DNA of 64,000 nucleotides from Pantoea sp050157905 (GCF_050157905.1 NZ_JBKIWZ010000001.1:372001-436000); one strand, 5' to 3'; shown: positions 54,761 to 62,197, counted from the stretch's first letter. The notes: generated by a model from the letters alone, not told the origin. Program-made: numbers and translations.

Positions 54761-54987
54761 GATTTTTTCTCCTCATGTGCATCTGCCGCGCTCACGGCGA
54801 CAGTGTGCATTGGATTGTTAAGAGCGGCAATACAGGCCTGACGGGTGAGGAGGTAGGGTGACTTCGGTTTGGACGGGTCTTTGCGCGTTGCCATCAGCCT
54901 GCCGGTGCGAATCCACTGCTGACAGGTCGGGCGGGAAATTCCGAGGAACGCGCATGCCTCATCCATAGACAGGGCATAGGTTTCCAT
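54616..54987 (-). CDS. Excisionase-like helix-turn-helix protein
   Basis: 123 residues with an N-terminal MerR/Xis-type helix-turn-helix (MDEACAFLGISRPTCQQWIRTGRLMATR). It overlaps int by 145 bases in another frame, as xis/int pairs often do. The C-terminal half is polar and unconserved in appearance. Likely directs excision. Confidence 0.72.
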   Translation of the reverse strand: METYALSMDEACAFLGISRPTCQQWIRTGRLMATRKDPSKPKSPYLLTRQACIAALNNPMHTVAVSAADAHEEKKSCRSSAEVPSGTGVTRRQAGSALRSLLAQRTESKHRSFTTGERLSYGE

Positions 54988-55027
54988 ATCTACTCCTTAT
55001 GCTGCCAGCATCGGGCTAGCGGGATAT

Positions 55028-55057
55028 AAAAAAGGCGAGCCACAGAGTGAACTCGCC
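55028..55057 (-). terminator. Terminator in the leftward prophage operon
   Basis: On the minus strand GGCGAG/CTCGCC around a 12-base loop, then TTTTTT. Confidence 0.75.
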
Positions 55058-55078
55058 GGGAGGTGTCGGTGGTCGTTA

Positions 55079-55309
55079 TCACTTCGCAGGAGCTGTCTCC
55101 TTATCCACCTGGCGCACATAGAACGCCAGCCAGCGCTTAGCTGGAAACGTATTCGGCGGCAGGGCGGTGATTGATTTGGCGTGTTTGTTGAGAAGGGTGG
55201 TGATGATGCGGTCGTGATCTGATTTGGGTCTGCCATCTATGGCTTTGATGATTTCGCTCCTGCACTTACGCGCTACGGCCCTTAGCGCATTCTCCTGCGC
55301 CGGGCTCAT
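55079..55309 (-). CDS. Prophage hypothetical protein (76 residues)
   Basis: A small basic protein (MSPAQENALRAVARKCRSEI) of a kind common in lambdoid early regions. No named domain. Overlaps the upstream gene by four bases. Confidence 0.7.
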   Translation of the reverse strand: MSPAQENALRAVARKCRSEIIKAIDGRPKSDHDRIITTLLNKHAKSITALPPNTFPAKRWLAFYVRQVDKETAPAK

Positions 55310-55518
55310 GCCACTTTGCGGTGCTGTTTGGCGCGCTCAACGCGCTCGTAGTCGCTGCGGCAATCCTCATCGCAGAAGCATCCCGCCGTCACCGCCTCCT
55401 CGCAGTAATAGCAGGCACCGGTAAACTGCATTGTCGGGTGCGGCCGGTTAGCTAGGGCAATCTCAATCATCTGCTGCTCGCGTTCTGCGGCTTCATCTGC
55501 TGGGTCTGGAAAGTTCAT
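55306..55518 (-). CDS. Prophage zinc-ribbon-like protein (70 residues)
   Basis: Four cysteines in CYYCEEAV and FCDEDCRSDYE suggest a small treble-clef or DksA-like zinc finger. Overlaps the next gene by four bases. Role unknown. Confidence 0.7.
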   Translation of the reverse strand: MNFPDPADEAAEREQQMIEIALANRPHPTMQFTGACYYCEEAVTAGCFCDEDCRSDYERVERAKQHRKVA

Positions 55519-55541
55519 ATTAGCCTCCGGGATTTGGGCGT

Positions 55542-55564
55542 AAAAAAACCGCCTCAGTGGGCGG
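55542..55564 (-). terminator. Terminator in the leftward prophage operon
   Basis: CCGCC/GGCGG with a six-base loop (CACTGA on the minus strand) and seven T on the minus strand. Confidence 0.8.
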
Positions 55565-55582
55565 CTTCTAAATTAGAGTGAA

Positions 55583-55774
55583 TTAGGCCTTCCTGACCCT
55601 GGCCAAGGTCGCATGGCATTGGTTGTTGTGGATTGTCCCTGACACTGTCTCAACGATGTAGTCAGTGCTAATCCCATCCCGTACCAGGGTTACATTCTGT
55701 CCAGCACGAGGCTCGAAGCTGAATTCATGCTCTTCTTTCTCTCCAGTTTCAGAAAACGTTACTGTGATATTCAT
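55583..55774 (-). CDS. Prophage hypothetical protein (63 residues)
   Basis: Small beta-rich acidic protein (MNITVTFSETGEKEEHEFSF). Overlaps the upstream gene by four bases. No family recognised. Confidence 0.65.
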   Translation of the reverse strand: MNITVTFSETGEKEEHEFSFEPRAGQNVTLVRDGISTDYIVETVSGTIHNNQCHATLARVRKA

Positions 55775-56010
55775 TTTTCCTCCTTCTGATAAACCGGGGC
55801 GGTGCCGCGCGGAAACTGCAGCGCAACGTTCCTGTAGTGCTGCAATCTCTCCCTGAAATACTCCCTCATTGCTTCAGGCTGCTGCACCTCCACTTCGTGC
55901 GGGATAACAGGCTGATTCATACGCTCCTTGTATGCGACTCCTGACGCGGCTATATCCACGTTAATCCTGTCTCGCTCTTCTCTGCTGCGTGCTGCTAAGT
56001 TGTGTGACAT
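55771..56010 (-). CDS. Prophage hypothetical protein (79 residues)
   Basis: Charged helical protein (MSHNLAARSREERDRINVDI) resembling small lambdoid early proteins of unknown role. It overlaps its neighbour, so it belongs to one translation unit. Confidence 0.68.
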   Translation of the reverse strand: MSHNLAARSREERDRINVDIAASGVAYKERMNQPVIPHEVEVQQPEAMREYFRERLQHYRNVALQFPRGTAPVYQKEEK

Positions 56011-56019
56011 GGAAACTCC

Positions 56020-56220
56020 TTAGGGTTGCCAGCCATATCCATCGCGACCACCTTCATGCAGCCACTCATGCTTGCATTCATTACAGATGTAATAAGTGTC
56101 GTCAGTGCCTCGACCCATGAATCTGGCGCTTACTGGCGGCTTATTTGGGTCAGCTCTCATGCATGCGATTGGTCCAGCCTTTCGGCCCCTTGGTTGCTGT
56201 TCACAAACTTCACAAGTCAT
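56020..56220 (-). CDS. Prophage zinc-finger-like protein (66 residues)
   Basis: Contains CEVCEQQ and YYICNECKHEW, two Cys pairs likely to bind zinc. No known function. Confidence 0.65.
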   Translation of the reverse strand: MTCEVCEQQPRGRKAGPIACMRADPNKPPVSARFMGRGTDDTYYICNECKHEWLHEGGRDGYGWQP

Positions 56221-56309
56221 AGCGATTCTCCAGTGCGGCTGAGAATCTATTTATACCATCCTTGATAGATGAAAATATCGTGCAAATGTAAAGACGACTG
56301 ACCTCTAAA

Positions 56310-56804
56310 TCACTCACCATCCTTACCGGCGCGGAGTTGAGCGGCGAATTGCTTAAAATAACTGACGGTATGTGACGATGTGCAGACACCGTTTTCCATC
56401 AGAGATTCAGCCACCATATCCACTCCCTCAGCCCGCACAGAGTTGAGGTAGGCGGAGGTGGCTGGGGTTTTGATATAAGAGGCGGGCTGTATAAGTTCGC
56501 TATAAATCCTTTCCATAGCTTCGTCCCACCCATATCGGGCTGCTTCATATCGGTCGAATATGCCTCGATCTTCGATTCCGCAGCCCATACCGTCAGGATG
56601 ATAATCAGGGAAATTATCAGTGCTGCAGACGTATTTAATAGCCGACTTCATCGCCGCATTATCAGCCGCCAGCGCGTCACGCTGTGCTTTGATTTCGGCG
56701 AATTTGCGTACCAGATATGCTGGCAGCTCCTCATTCACGCGCATATCACCAGGCAGGCATTTTCCAGCCAGCAATCCGCGAATTTCATGTTCTGTGATAT
56801 TCAT
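56310..56804 (-). CDS. Ead/Ea22-like prophage protein
   Basis: 164 residues from 56804 (MNITEHEIRGLLAGKCLPGD). The coiled segment KFAEIKAQRDALAADNAAMKS and C-terminal AEGVDMVAESLMENG...FAAQLRAGKD are characteristic of the Ead/Ea22 family from lambdoid left operons. Role unknown. Confidence 0.75.
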   Translation of the reverse strand: MNITEHEIRGLLAGKCLPGDMRVNEELPAYLVRKFAEIKAQRDALAADNAAMKSAIKYVCSTDNFPDYHPDGMGCGIEDRGIFDRYEAARYGWDEAMERIYSELIQPASYIKTPATSAYLNSVRAEGVDMVAESLMENGVCTSSHTVSYFKQFAAQLRAGKDGE

Positions 56805-56853
56805 TCTCTTGCCCCTTATGCCGCTGTCAGGCTCAATGCCGCGGCGAAAATAG

Positions 56854-57252
56854 TTAGTCCAGGCAGCGCTGATACCAGCCACGCTTAATGAGGCGTGCAC
56901 GCTTTTCGGCAGCGATGATGTTTTGCTGGCGCTTATCCTCGCCACGTTCTGCTAGTGACCGGCGACTGATGAGCATTGTTTGCGGTCGGGCTGGCGTGAT
57001 ACGGCTCGTGCTGATCAACGTGTAGGTGTAGTCGGTGCATGCATCTACAGGCACTGGATTCGTTGCCTCAATCACAGCCGTCTTACCGCGCAGGCAGCCA
57101 CGCATCAGCTTGTTAAACTCACCGAGCGTCATGTGAAAAAAGGCGCTTAATTCGCGCCCTGTTTGTGGTTTTTTGGATAGCTGGAAGGTGACTTTTTCTT
57201 TGAATCCGCTATTCGGGTGATTGTTGCGCCGGTACTGAGCGATTTTTCGCAT
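56854..57252 (-). CDS. Prophage hypothetical protein (132 residues)
   Basis: Basic protein with a possible winged-helix start (ELSAFFHMTLGEFNKLMRG). It starts two bases after the recT-like stop, so translation is probably coupled. No family recognised. Confidence 0.65.
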   Translation of the reverse strand: MRKIAQYRRNNHPNSGFKEKVTFQLSKKPQTGRELSAFFHMTLGEFNKLMRGCLRGKTAVIEATNPVPVDACTDYTYTLISTSRITPARPQTMLISRRSLAERGEDKRQQNIIAAEKRARLIKRGWYQRCLD

Positions 57253-57254
57253 GG

Positions 57255-58154
57255 TTACGCTCCCGCCTCTTCAATCTCCGCTTTGCGAAGGAGATAAACA
57301 TCGGTGGCCTTTTCGAGCGTTTCAGCCTCGCTTGCCAGCATGCGCGCCGCGTACTTATAGAAGCGATCGAGACTTGAAACGGAATCGGCGTTAGAAGAGG
57401 CTTCTGTGAAATCGGCAAGCAGTTCGTCCGGCGTGCGCGCTGGTGCACTGGTATTCGTCGCCGGGTTAATTTCGCGTTCTGGCTGCTGCGTTTCGGGCTT
57501 GCTGTTGATCAGGTTGTTAAGTTCTGCGCGGGTGCGCGCCGGGGTAACGTCGCGCTCTGCTCGCTGCGCTGGCTCAAATTCGTCTGGCGTGTAGACGCCG
57601 AGAATCACGTCAGGGCAGTACAGGCGCGCCCAGTACTTAACGGCCAGATATGCCAGCTGCTGTTTCGGTGCCGTCTTCCAGAGAGGCGAATTGCGAGTGG
57701 TGACATACTCCATGTAAAGCGGCTCACCCCAGGTGATTTCCGTTTCACCCTTCAGCACCGCTCCGACACGAACAGACAGCCCGCGCTCGTTCGATGCGTT
57801 GGCAGCGCCCGGCTTGAACTTCTCCCAGTCTCCACCGTACTCATATTTGAAGCGACCCTGCACGGCGGTGGAGCTGGTGATTACCGCGTTAACCAGCTGA
57901 GCCTCATATCCCAGCGTGCCGTTTACCAGATGCGTTTTCTGTGCCACCGCATAAGGGTTCATACCCCACTGAGCGGCCTGTAATGCGATCGCCAGGCAGT
58001 CAGCAGGCTTGCCGGACAGGTGAGCAGGGACTGTCGCTTTACCCTGTGCCATAACTTCTGCGAAAGCCTGCAGCTTCTGTAGCCCGCTCGGGCTGAAGAT
58101 TGCCGCTTTAGTGTCAGCCTCATTGACCGACGCGGTGATGATTTCGTTACTCAT
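57255..58154 (-). CDS. RecT-family single-strand annealing protein
   Basis: 299 residues. The RecT-family core is in the first 190 residues (LAIALQAAQWGMNPYAVAQKTHLVNG and KTAPKQQLAYLAVKYWARLYCP). The C-terminal part is low-complexity then helical. Works with the adjacent RecE-like exonuclease, overlapping it by four bases. It is a divergent member, not the Rac RecT itself. Confidence 0.88.
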   Translation of the reverse strand: MSNEIITASVNEADTKAAIFSPSGLQKLQAFAEVMAQGKATVPAHLSGKPADCLAIALQAAQWGMNPYAVAQKTHLVNGTLGYEAQLVNAVITSSTAVQGRFKYEYGGDWEKFKPGAANASNERGLSVRVGAVLKGETEITWGEPLYMEYVTTRNSPLWKTAPKQQLAYLAVKYWARLYCPDVILGVYTPDEFEPAQRAERDVTPARTRAELNNLINSKPETQQPEREINPATNTSAPARTPDELLADFTEASSNADSVSSLDRFYKYAARMLASEAETLEKATDVYLLRKAEIEEAGA

Positions 58155-58969
58155 GCGTAATCCTTTCTCTTAGCCCAGTCCGGGCGCGTAATTTCTTCAA
58201 TGCCGCCCCAGTTACCGGACAGCATGCATTCGTGATAGGTATCAAGGTTTCGACGGAACAGGTCATAGCCCACGGCAACATCGTCTTCCTGCAGTTGAAA
58301 CGTGCGCACCGGATAGCGCCCGCAGTCGATCGACTCACTGACAGCGATGAAAACGAAGAGCGGATACTCGCCGAAGTGCTTACTGAAGCCTTCGCGGTAA
58401 TAGGCGTCCTGAACGTGATAGCGGAACTCTTCAACGTGGCGGGCGAAGCGGGACATATCCGCTACTTTCTTCACGTCGACGATGACGGGCTGGCCTGAAA
58501 GAAACTTGTCCGGCCGTATACGGCAAAGCTCGCCGGTCTGCTCGTCGTTCCAGTAGACTGACGCCTCCTGATGGCCTTCTGCCTCAAGCAGCCAGCGGGC
58601 CGCCGGGTGGGCGAGGGCGCTGGCGCGCATCAGCTGCAACTTTCGCCCCTGCTCAGCATCCATGACCGTCATTCCGGTACTTTCGCAGTCTTTCAGAAAT
58701 CTCTGCTCGTCTGTTTTGCCGTCATTGGTTCGCCGGTTAAATGCGGGGGCGACGATAAACCGTTTGTCGAATTCCTCTGGCTCCAGCAGAAGGCAGTGAA
58801 GCGCCGTTCCCATATCGAGAGCGGCCTTTTTCTCATCGTCTTCAGGCGCCTCCTTTCGCCACTGGAATATGGCCGGGTTAATCGCTATATCATCCAGCTG
58901 TGATTTACTGATGCCCGGGCCGCCGTGATAATCCTCGTTGCTGATGTCGTAGTAGATGCCAGGCTGCAT
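58151..58969 (-). CDS. RecE-like exonuclease (ExoVIII C-terminal domain)
   Basis: 272 residues corresponding to the catalytic C-terminal domain of RecE, a PD-(D/E)XK 5'-3' dsDNA exonuclease. Starts GIYYDISNEDYHGGPGISKSQLD; GTALHCLLLEPEEF and VIVDVKKVADMSRF carry likely metal-binding acids and the lysine. Pairs with the RecT-like protein. Confidence 0.9.
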   Translation of the reverse strand: MQPGIYYDISNEDYHGGPGISKSQLDDIAINPAIFQWRKEAPEDDEKKAALDMGTALHCLLLEPEEFDKRFIVAPAFNRRTNDGKTDEQRFLKDCESTGMTVMDAEQGRKLQLMRASALAHPAARWLLEAEGHQEASVYWNDEQTGELCRIRPDKFLSGQPVIVDVKKVADMSRFARHVEEFRYHVQDAYYREGFSKHFGEYPLFVFIAVSESIDCGRYPVRTFQLQEDDVAVGYDLFRRNLDTYHECMLSGNWGGIEEITRPDWAKRKDYA

Positions 58970-59280
58970 TACGCTGCCTCCTGATTTCCGTGTTTGTTGC
59001 GGTAGATTTCGATCGCCACTTCTCGCCGCGCAACCCGCACCATGGCATCACGCAAAAACTCCTCAGCGGCTTCGTGCTGCTCGTCGTCTTCATCGAACAT
59101 CTCGATAGCCGGGTAGTCGTAATGACGCGTCAGAAAGGCGCACAGAGCAGGCATCAGCGGGTTTGTTTTGTGCTGATTCATCCGTGCATCGACTTCAGCA
59201 GCGATAAGCTCCAGTACGCTCTCTGGCAGGTTGTCAGCAATATCCTGCACCTCATTCCGGGCCGTTCTGTTCAGTCTCAT
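58969..59280 (-). CDS. Prophage hypothetical protein in the gam/abc position
   Basis: 103 residues, acidic and helical (VQDIADNLPESVLELIAAEV). Ends overlapping the exonuclease start by one base. In lambda and P22 this slot between kil and the recombinases encodes inhibitors of RecBCD; sequence similarity to Gam or Abc is not evident. Confidence 0.65.
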   Translation of the reverse strand: MRLNRTARNEVQDIADNLPESVLELIAAEVDARMNQHKTNPLMPALCAFLTRHYDYPAIEMFDEDDEQHEAAEEFLRDAMVRVARREVAIEIYRNKHGNQEAA

Positions 59281-59417
59281 TTCCGCTCTCCTATGCCGAG
59301 GCTTTTCAGCATCAGGCTGATGAAGGTGAAGTCTTTGGCTTTCTCAGCCATCTCGCGCTGGCGCTCTAGCTCGTCCTGCTGCTTGCGGTACTGCTCAGCT
59401 GCTGCCGGTGCGTTCAT
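59277..59417 (-). CDS. Small prophage protein in the kil position (46 residues)
   Basis: Starts at 59417 behind AGGAGG; charged helix (AEQYRKQQDELERQREMAEK) then hydrophobic patch. The place between CIII and the recombination genes is that of kil, but similarity to Kil is not clear. Confidence 0.6.
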   Translation of the reverse strand: MNAPAAAEQYRKQQDELERQREMAEKAKDFTFISLMLKSLGIGERK

Positions 59418-59578
59418 GGTCTTCCCTCCTGCGCTACAACCTGCAGAAGGCGCTCCCACAACTGCTGTAGGCGGCTCTTTGGCTTCCACGACATAACGTC
59501 AGCGCCGGTAAGTTTGAAATCGAACATAGTGTTTTTGGGGCAGCCCGATGCCGCCCCAGCGATAGCGAAAGCCTGCAT
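59414..59578 (-). CDS. CIII-like lysogeny protein (54 residues)
   Basis: MQAFAIAGAASGCP resembles the N-terminus of lambda CIII (MQYAIAGWPVAGCP) and is followed by an amphipathic helix (SRLQQLWERLLQVV), the part that inhibits FtsH. 54 residues as in lambda. Overlaps the next gene by ATGA. Too short for ordinary gene calls. Confidence 0.7.
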   Translation of the reverse strand: MQAFAIAGAASGCPKNTMFDFKLTGADVMSWKPKSRLQQLWERLLQVVAQEGRP

Positions 59579-59604
59579 GGGGATACTCCGTTGAATGAGT
59601 TGGT

Positions 59605-59631
59605 GTAAAAAGAAGGGGCCATTGCGGCCCC
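59605..59631 (-). terminator. Terminator upstream of the CIII-like gene
   Basis: On the minus strand GGGGCC/GGCCCC around GCAAT, then TTCTTTTT. It would need N antitermination for downstream genes. Confidence 0.75.
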
Positions 59632-59726
59632 CATAAGGTGTGTTACGTTCTGGTTATCTATCCTGCTGAAATCTCAGCGTTGGTGCGTAGCACCTCAAAG
59701 CCGTCTAAGCAGACAGCTTTACGGTG

Positions 59727-59933
59727 TTACTCGCCGGGTGGTTCTGGAAGTGGCATCCAGTAAGTGCATCCGTCCCATATTCCACGGCTACTCTCAAACC
59801 TGGGCAGTCTACCTTTTGCGGTTTTGGCATAAGTATTACTGCAATATTTCACTTGCACGATTGCGAAACCGTTCCACCCAATAACCGACCGGCCAACTTC
59901 CGGCATTTGATCACTGCACTTAATCCATTCCAT
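59727..59933 (-). CDS. DUF551 prophage protein
   Basis: 68 residues from 59933 behind AGGAGAGAGAGG. Opens MEWIKCSDQMPEVG and closes CTYWMPLPEPP, the DUF551 signature. The longer upstream reading of this frame is out of context. Confidence 0.85.
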   Translation of the reverse strand: MEWIKCSDQMPEVGRSVIGWNGFAIVQVKYCSNTYAKTAKGRLPRFESSRGIWDGCTYWMPLPEPPGE

Positions 59934-59952
59934 CCTCTCTCTCCTGTAGTGG

Positions 59953-60291
59953 TTACTGGCCCAATGCCGTGGTTTCAGCTGCGGCAGACTTGTACCAGGC
60001 TGCATCGAAATCAGCCATTGCCTGAGCTGGTGAATCGCCACACCCAACAACTCCGGTTGGTAAATCCCCGAGCACTGCCAGCCACGCATTTCCATCCTGT
60101 GTAAGCGTTGGCTTGAAAACCGCGCAAGGCCGACCATGCTCAACTGCTGAGTTCTGCATTTCCTGACAAGCCACTTGGAAATAATGGCCAAAGTTCTCAC
60201 AGCGCATTGCACTCTCAACGGCAGCGCCAATATCTGCCCCGCCAATTCTGCTTCTTACTGCGTCATAAACTGCTTGATATGTGTCGCTCAT
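59953..60291 (-). CDS. Prophage hypothetical protein (112 residues)
   Basis: Soluble protein (MSDTYQAVYDAVRSRIGGADIG) with cysteines at CENFG, CQEM and VVGCG. AGGAGG overlaps the stop of the upstream 27-residue peptide. No family recognised beyond lambdoid early proteins. Confidence 0.7.
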   Translation of the reverse strand: MSDTYQAVYDAVRSRIGGADIGAAVESAMRCENFGHYFQVACQEMQNSAVEHGRPCAVFKPTLTQDGNAWLAVLGDLPTGVVGCGDSPAQAMADFDAAWYKSAAAETTALGQ

Positions 60292-60375
60292 CTAAAAACC
60301 TCCTGCTATAAACCCCAGCACCATCAGCACGCCAAACACAAACCAGCCAAACACGTAGTCTCTGCCGCTTAACAT
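60292..60375 (-). CDS. 27-residue membrane peptide
   Basis: GGAGG five bases before ATG at 60375. One hydrophobic, Gly/Phe-rich span (VFGWFVFGVLMVLGFIAGGF). Its end carries the next gene's ribosome site, so it may be translationally coupled. Confidence 0.6.
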   Translation of the reverse strand: MLSGRDYVFGWFVFGVLMVLGFIAGGF

Positions 60376-60391
60376 GGTGCCTCCAGATGTG

Positions 60392-60413
60392 AAAAAGCCG
60401 CTCAGTGGCGGCT
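60392..60413 (-). terminator. Terminator in the leftward prophage operon
   Basis: AGCCGC/GCGGCT around CACTGA on the minus strand, followed by TTTTT. Confidence 0.82.
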
Positions 60414-60414
60414 G

Positions 60415-60633
60415 TTATTCTTTGTCGTCTTCAGGTTCCTCATCGTCCAGGCTTTCAACTTCAAGCTGATCGAACCATTGAACATATTGCTCGGCTTCAT
60501 CACGCATTCGCCTGGCGGCATCTCGCTCTTCCTTGCTTAATTCATTAATGCTTCCCATGTTTCCGACCCTTTCCAGACACTTTGAAAAGTCGCCAGAGGT
60601 GTTACTGAAAAGGCAGTAGCTCATAGATGCCAT
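60415..60633 (-). CDS. Prophage hypothetical protein (72 residues)
   Basis: Acidic helical protein (SINELSKEERDAARRMRDEAE). Start chosen at 60633; an upstream reading of the frame overlaps N. A next ATG four codons in is possible. It sits immediately after N, where ral or gene 17-type genes lie in P22. Confidence 0.6.
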   Translation of the reverse strand: MASMSYCLFSNTSGDFSKCLERVGNMGSINELSKEERDAARRMRDEAEQYVQWFDQLEVESLDDEEPEDDKE

Positions 60634-60637
60634 TTTG

Positions 60638-60928
60638 TTATCTCGCTGTGATGGTTTCTGATTTGCGGTAACCCGCGTTGAATAATGCAATCTCAGGCAG
60701 GCACACTGATGTGCTCTCATGCCTGTCACGCAGAGAAGGGGAGGAGACTGCCTTCTCGATGCGGCTGAGGTGTTTAACCTCAACCGCCACAACCTCTGGT
60801 TCGAGGCCGAATGCTGTGTCGATGATTGATTCGATGCGTTCACGATCCATTGCCACCGCACGACGACGAGCATGGCGGCGTGATTTGGCGTTCTCTTTAA
60901 CCGATGTGCCGTAAGTGATTACTGTCAT
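60638..60928 (-). CDS. Antiterminator N (P22 gp24-like)
   Basis: 96 residues. The arginine-rich RNA-binding helix NAKSRRHARRRAVAMDRE parallels the P22 N peptide NAKTRRHERRRKLAIER, and the start MTVITYGTS and end YRKSETITAR also match gp24. First gene of the leftward operon behind AGGAGG. It would read the P22-type boxB hairpins at nutL and nutR. Confidence 0.92.
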   Translation of the reverse strand: MTVITYGTSVKENAKSRRHARRRAVAMDRERIESIIDTAFGLEPEVVAVEVKHLSRIEKAVSSPSLRDRHESTSVCLPEIALFNAGYRKSETITAR

Positions 60929-61007
60929 GGTTGCCTCCTAAGGTGGTTTTGGTACTGCCGGCTGGTAAGCCGATAGACAGTCCAAAGCCATCTCGTTTGG
61001 TTAGTTG

Positions 61008-61042
61008 GCGCTTTGTCAGCGCTGCAATGTTGTTAAAGAGCA
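61008..61042 (-). promoter_or_regulatory. nutL: boxA and P22-type boxB
   Basis: On the minus strand boxA TGCTCTTTAACA (61042-61031) and boxB GCGCTGACAAAGCGC (61022-61008) with GACAA loop, identical to the P22 left boxB as I recall it. Lies between pL and N. Confidence 0.9.
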
Positions 61043-61081
61043 TCACCGTCCTGGTGAGTAGTGCGTCCTGCTGATGGGATA

Positions 61082-61110
61082 AAATTACAATAAAGTTTGT
61101 ATGCTGTAAA
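61082..61110 (-). promoter_or_regulatory. pL promoter candidate
   Basis: Minus-strand TTTACA (61110-61105), 17-base spacer and TAATTT (61087-61082), overlapping two operators. Confidence 0.6.
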
Positions 61111-61154
61111 CAATAAATATTGTATTTGAGGGCGATAAATACAAATAGCTTTGT
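61087..61154. promoter_or_regulatory. OL operator array (three ACAA-N6-TTGT sites)
   Basis: Sites ACAATAAAGTTTGT (61087-61100), ACAATAAATATTGT (61110-61123) and ACAAATAGCTTTGT (61141-61154). The first two are 23 bases apart, as at OR. Confidence 0.8.
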
Positions 61155-61197
61155 TTTTAAAGGTGATTTATTTTTCAGAAGTGGGATCTGCAGGTAC

Positions 61198-61225
61198 AAA
61201 AAAGCCCGCTACTGAGCGGGCCTTT
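61198..61225 (-). terminator. Terminator of the Ntn-hydrolase gene
   Basis: GCCCGCT/AGCGGGC (61204-61221) around CAGT on the minus strand, six T following. T-rich on both sides, so possibly bidirectional. Confidence 0.85.
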
Positions 61226-61267
61226 TAATGGTGCTGATGAAATTTTGGCTTATGGGCCTGGTAGGTA

Positions 61268-62056
61268 TTATGCTTTTTTTCTTTTTTCGATTTCAGCAAC
61301 TTTTCTTCCAGCTTCTTTTAGTCGCTGGATACGGTCGTCATTCCACTCGATTTCGGATCCGCCCATTGGGGCATAAGCTCTCACCGAACCTGATTGTATC
61401 TTTCCAACAATCTGCGAGTGCTGAGGGTGTGCTTTAAGATCAATTGTCTGAACGTTATCAGAGTTGGCTGCATAAATTCCTGTGAATTTCATGAGTTTCC
61501 CCCTCTCTTTCATGGATTCCATAATACTATTGTAGCTCATTGTTTCATCCTGAAGGTTTGATTCCCCAGTACTGATGTTGCAATACTTTACATCACCACC
61601 AGAGTATGGATCGAAAACCTTAGCAACAGTAACGGCCGTCTTCACGCAGCCGCATTGTTGAAATGTATTGCCTGCAAATCCGCTTCCAGATCCAGTAAAA
61701 AGGGCATGTATATGCTTAGTTTCTGGATCCATTAAAAATTGTTTATGGCCAGCGTCGAAAATTACTTCACCTTCAGATGATGCCACTACAACCGAAACCT
61801 TATATTTACCGTCTTGTTTCAGGTTTGGCAGTGCTTCCGGATCGAAAGGTTCAGCCATCCACCACTGCTTAAGTTGTTCAATGATCAAGCCATCGCCTGC
61901 ACAAAAGATAGCACCGCCCAGTCGGCATGCAATCTTGTTGAATCCTGTATCATCTACAAACAGTATGTAGTCACCATCCATAAGCGACAGCTCAGCCGAC
62001 CATCTTGTGTCGGAAGAAACAACGTTTTTGTCACAATCGTAAGCAGTGGTAGTCAT
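61268..62056 (-). CDS. Proteasome/HslV-like Ntn hydrolase in the immunity region
   Basis: 262 residues. After removal of Met the protein begins with Thr (TTTAYD). The order of landmarks follows proteasome beta/HslV: D16 in SSDTRWS, K41 in FNKIACRLGGAIFCAGD, GSGSGFA (122-128), D149 and SGG (152-154). The last 90 residues form a distinct Lys-rich extension. It lies between N and cI, where lambda has rexAB and P22 has sieB, with its own A/T-rich upstream region and terminator. Expected to be made in the lysogen. Substrate unknown; a nonproteolytic amidase role is possible. Confidence 0.7.
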   Translation of the reverse strand: MTTTAYDCDKNVVSSDTRWSAELSLMDGDYILFVDDTGFNKIACRLGGAIFCAGDGLIIEQLKQWWMAEPFDPEALPNLKQDGKYKVSVVVASSEGEVIFDAGHKQFLMDPETKHIHALFTGSGSGFAGNTFQQCGCVKTAVTVAKVFDPYSGGDVKYCNISTGESNLQDETMSYNSIMESMKERGKLMKFTGIYAANSDNVQTIDLKAHPQHSQIVGKIQSGSVRAYAPMGGSEIEWNDDRIQRLKEAGRKVAEIEKRKKA

Positions 62057-62197
62057 CCGACAATAATCCTTTCTGAAGGTTCACGAACTTTACAGCAATC
62101 AAAAAAAACCACAAATCGATATTACTAATCGGTAAAAACAAATTTAACTTTAGTTTTTACACAAGTTGACATCATTAGTTCCAAGGCTCTCTAGTGA

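Noticed and set aside
59727..60245. 172-codon reading of the DUF551 frame
   Set aside because: The upstream 104 codons overlap the 59953-60291 gene in another frame; a strong ribosome site and conserved start support 59933.
61198..61225. Terminator considered as end of a rightward transcript from the N region
   Set aside because: No rightward gene precedes it; the leftward Ntn-hydrolase gene explains it.
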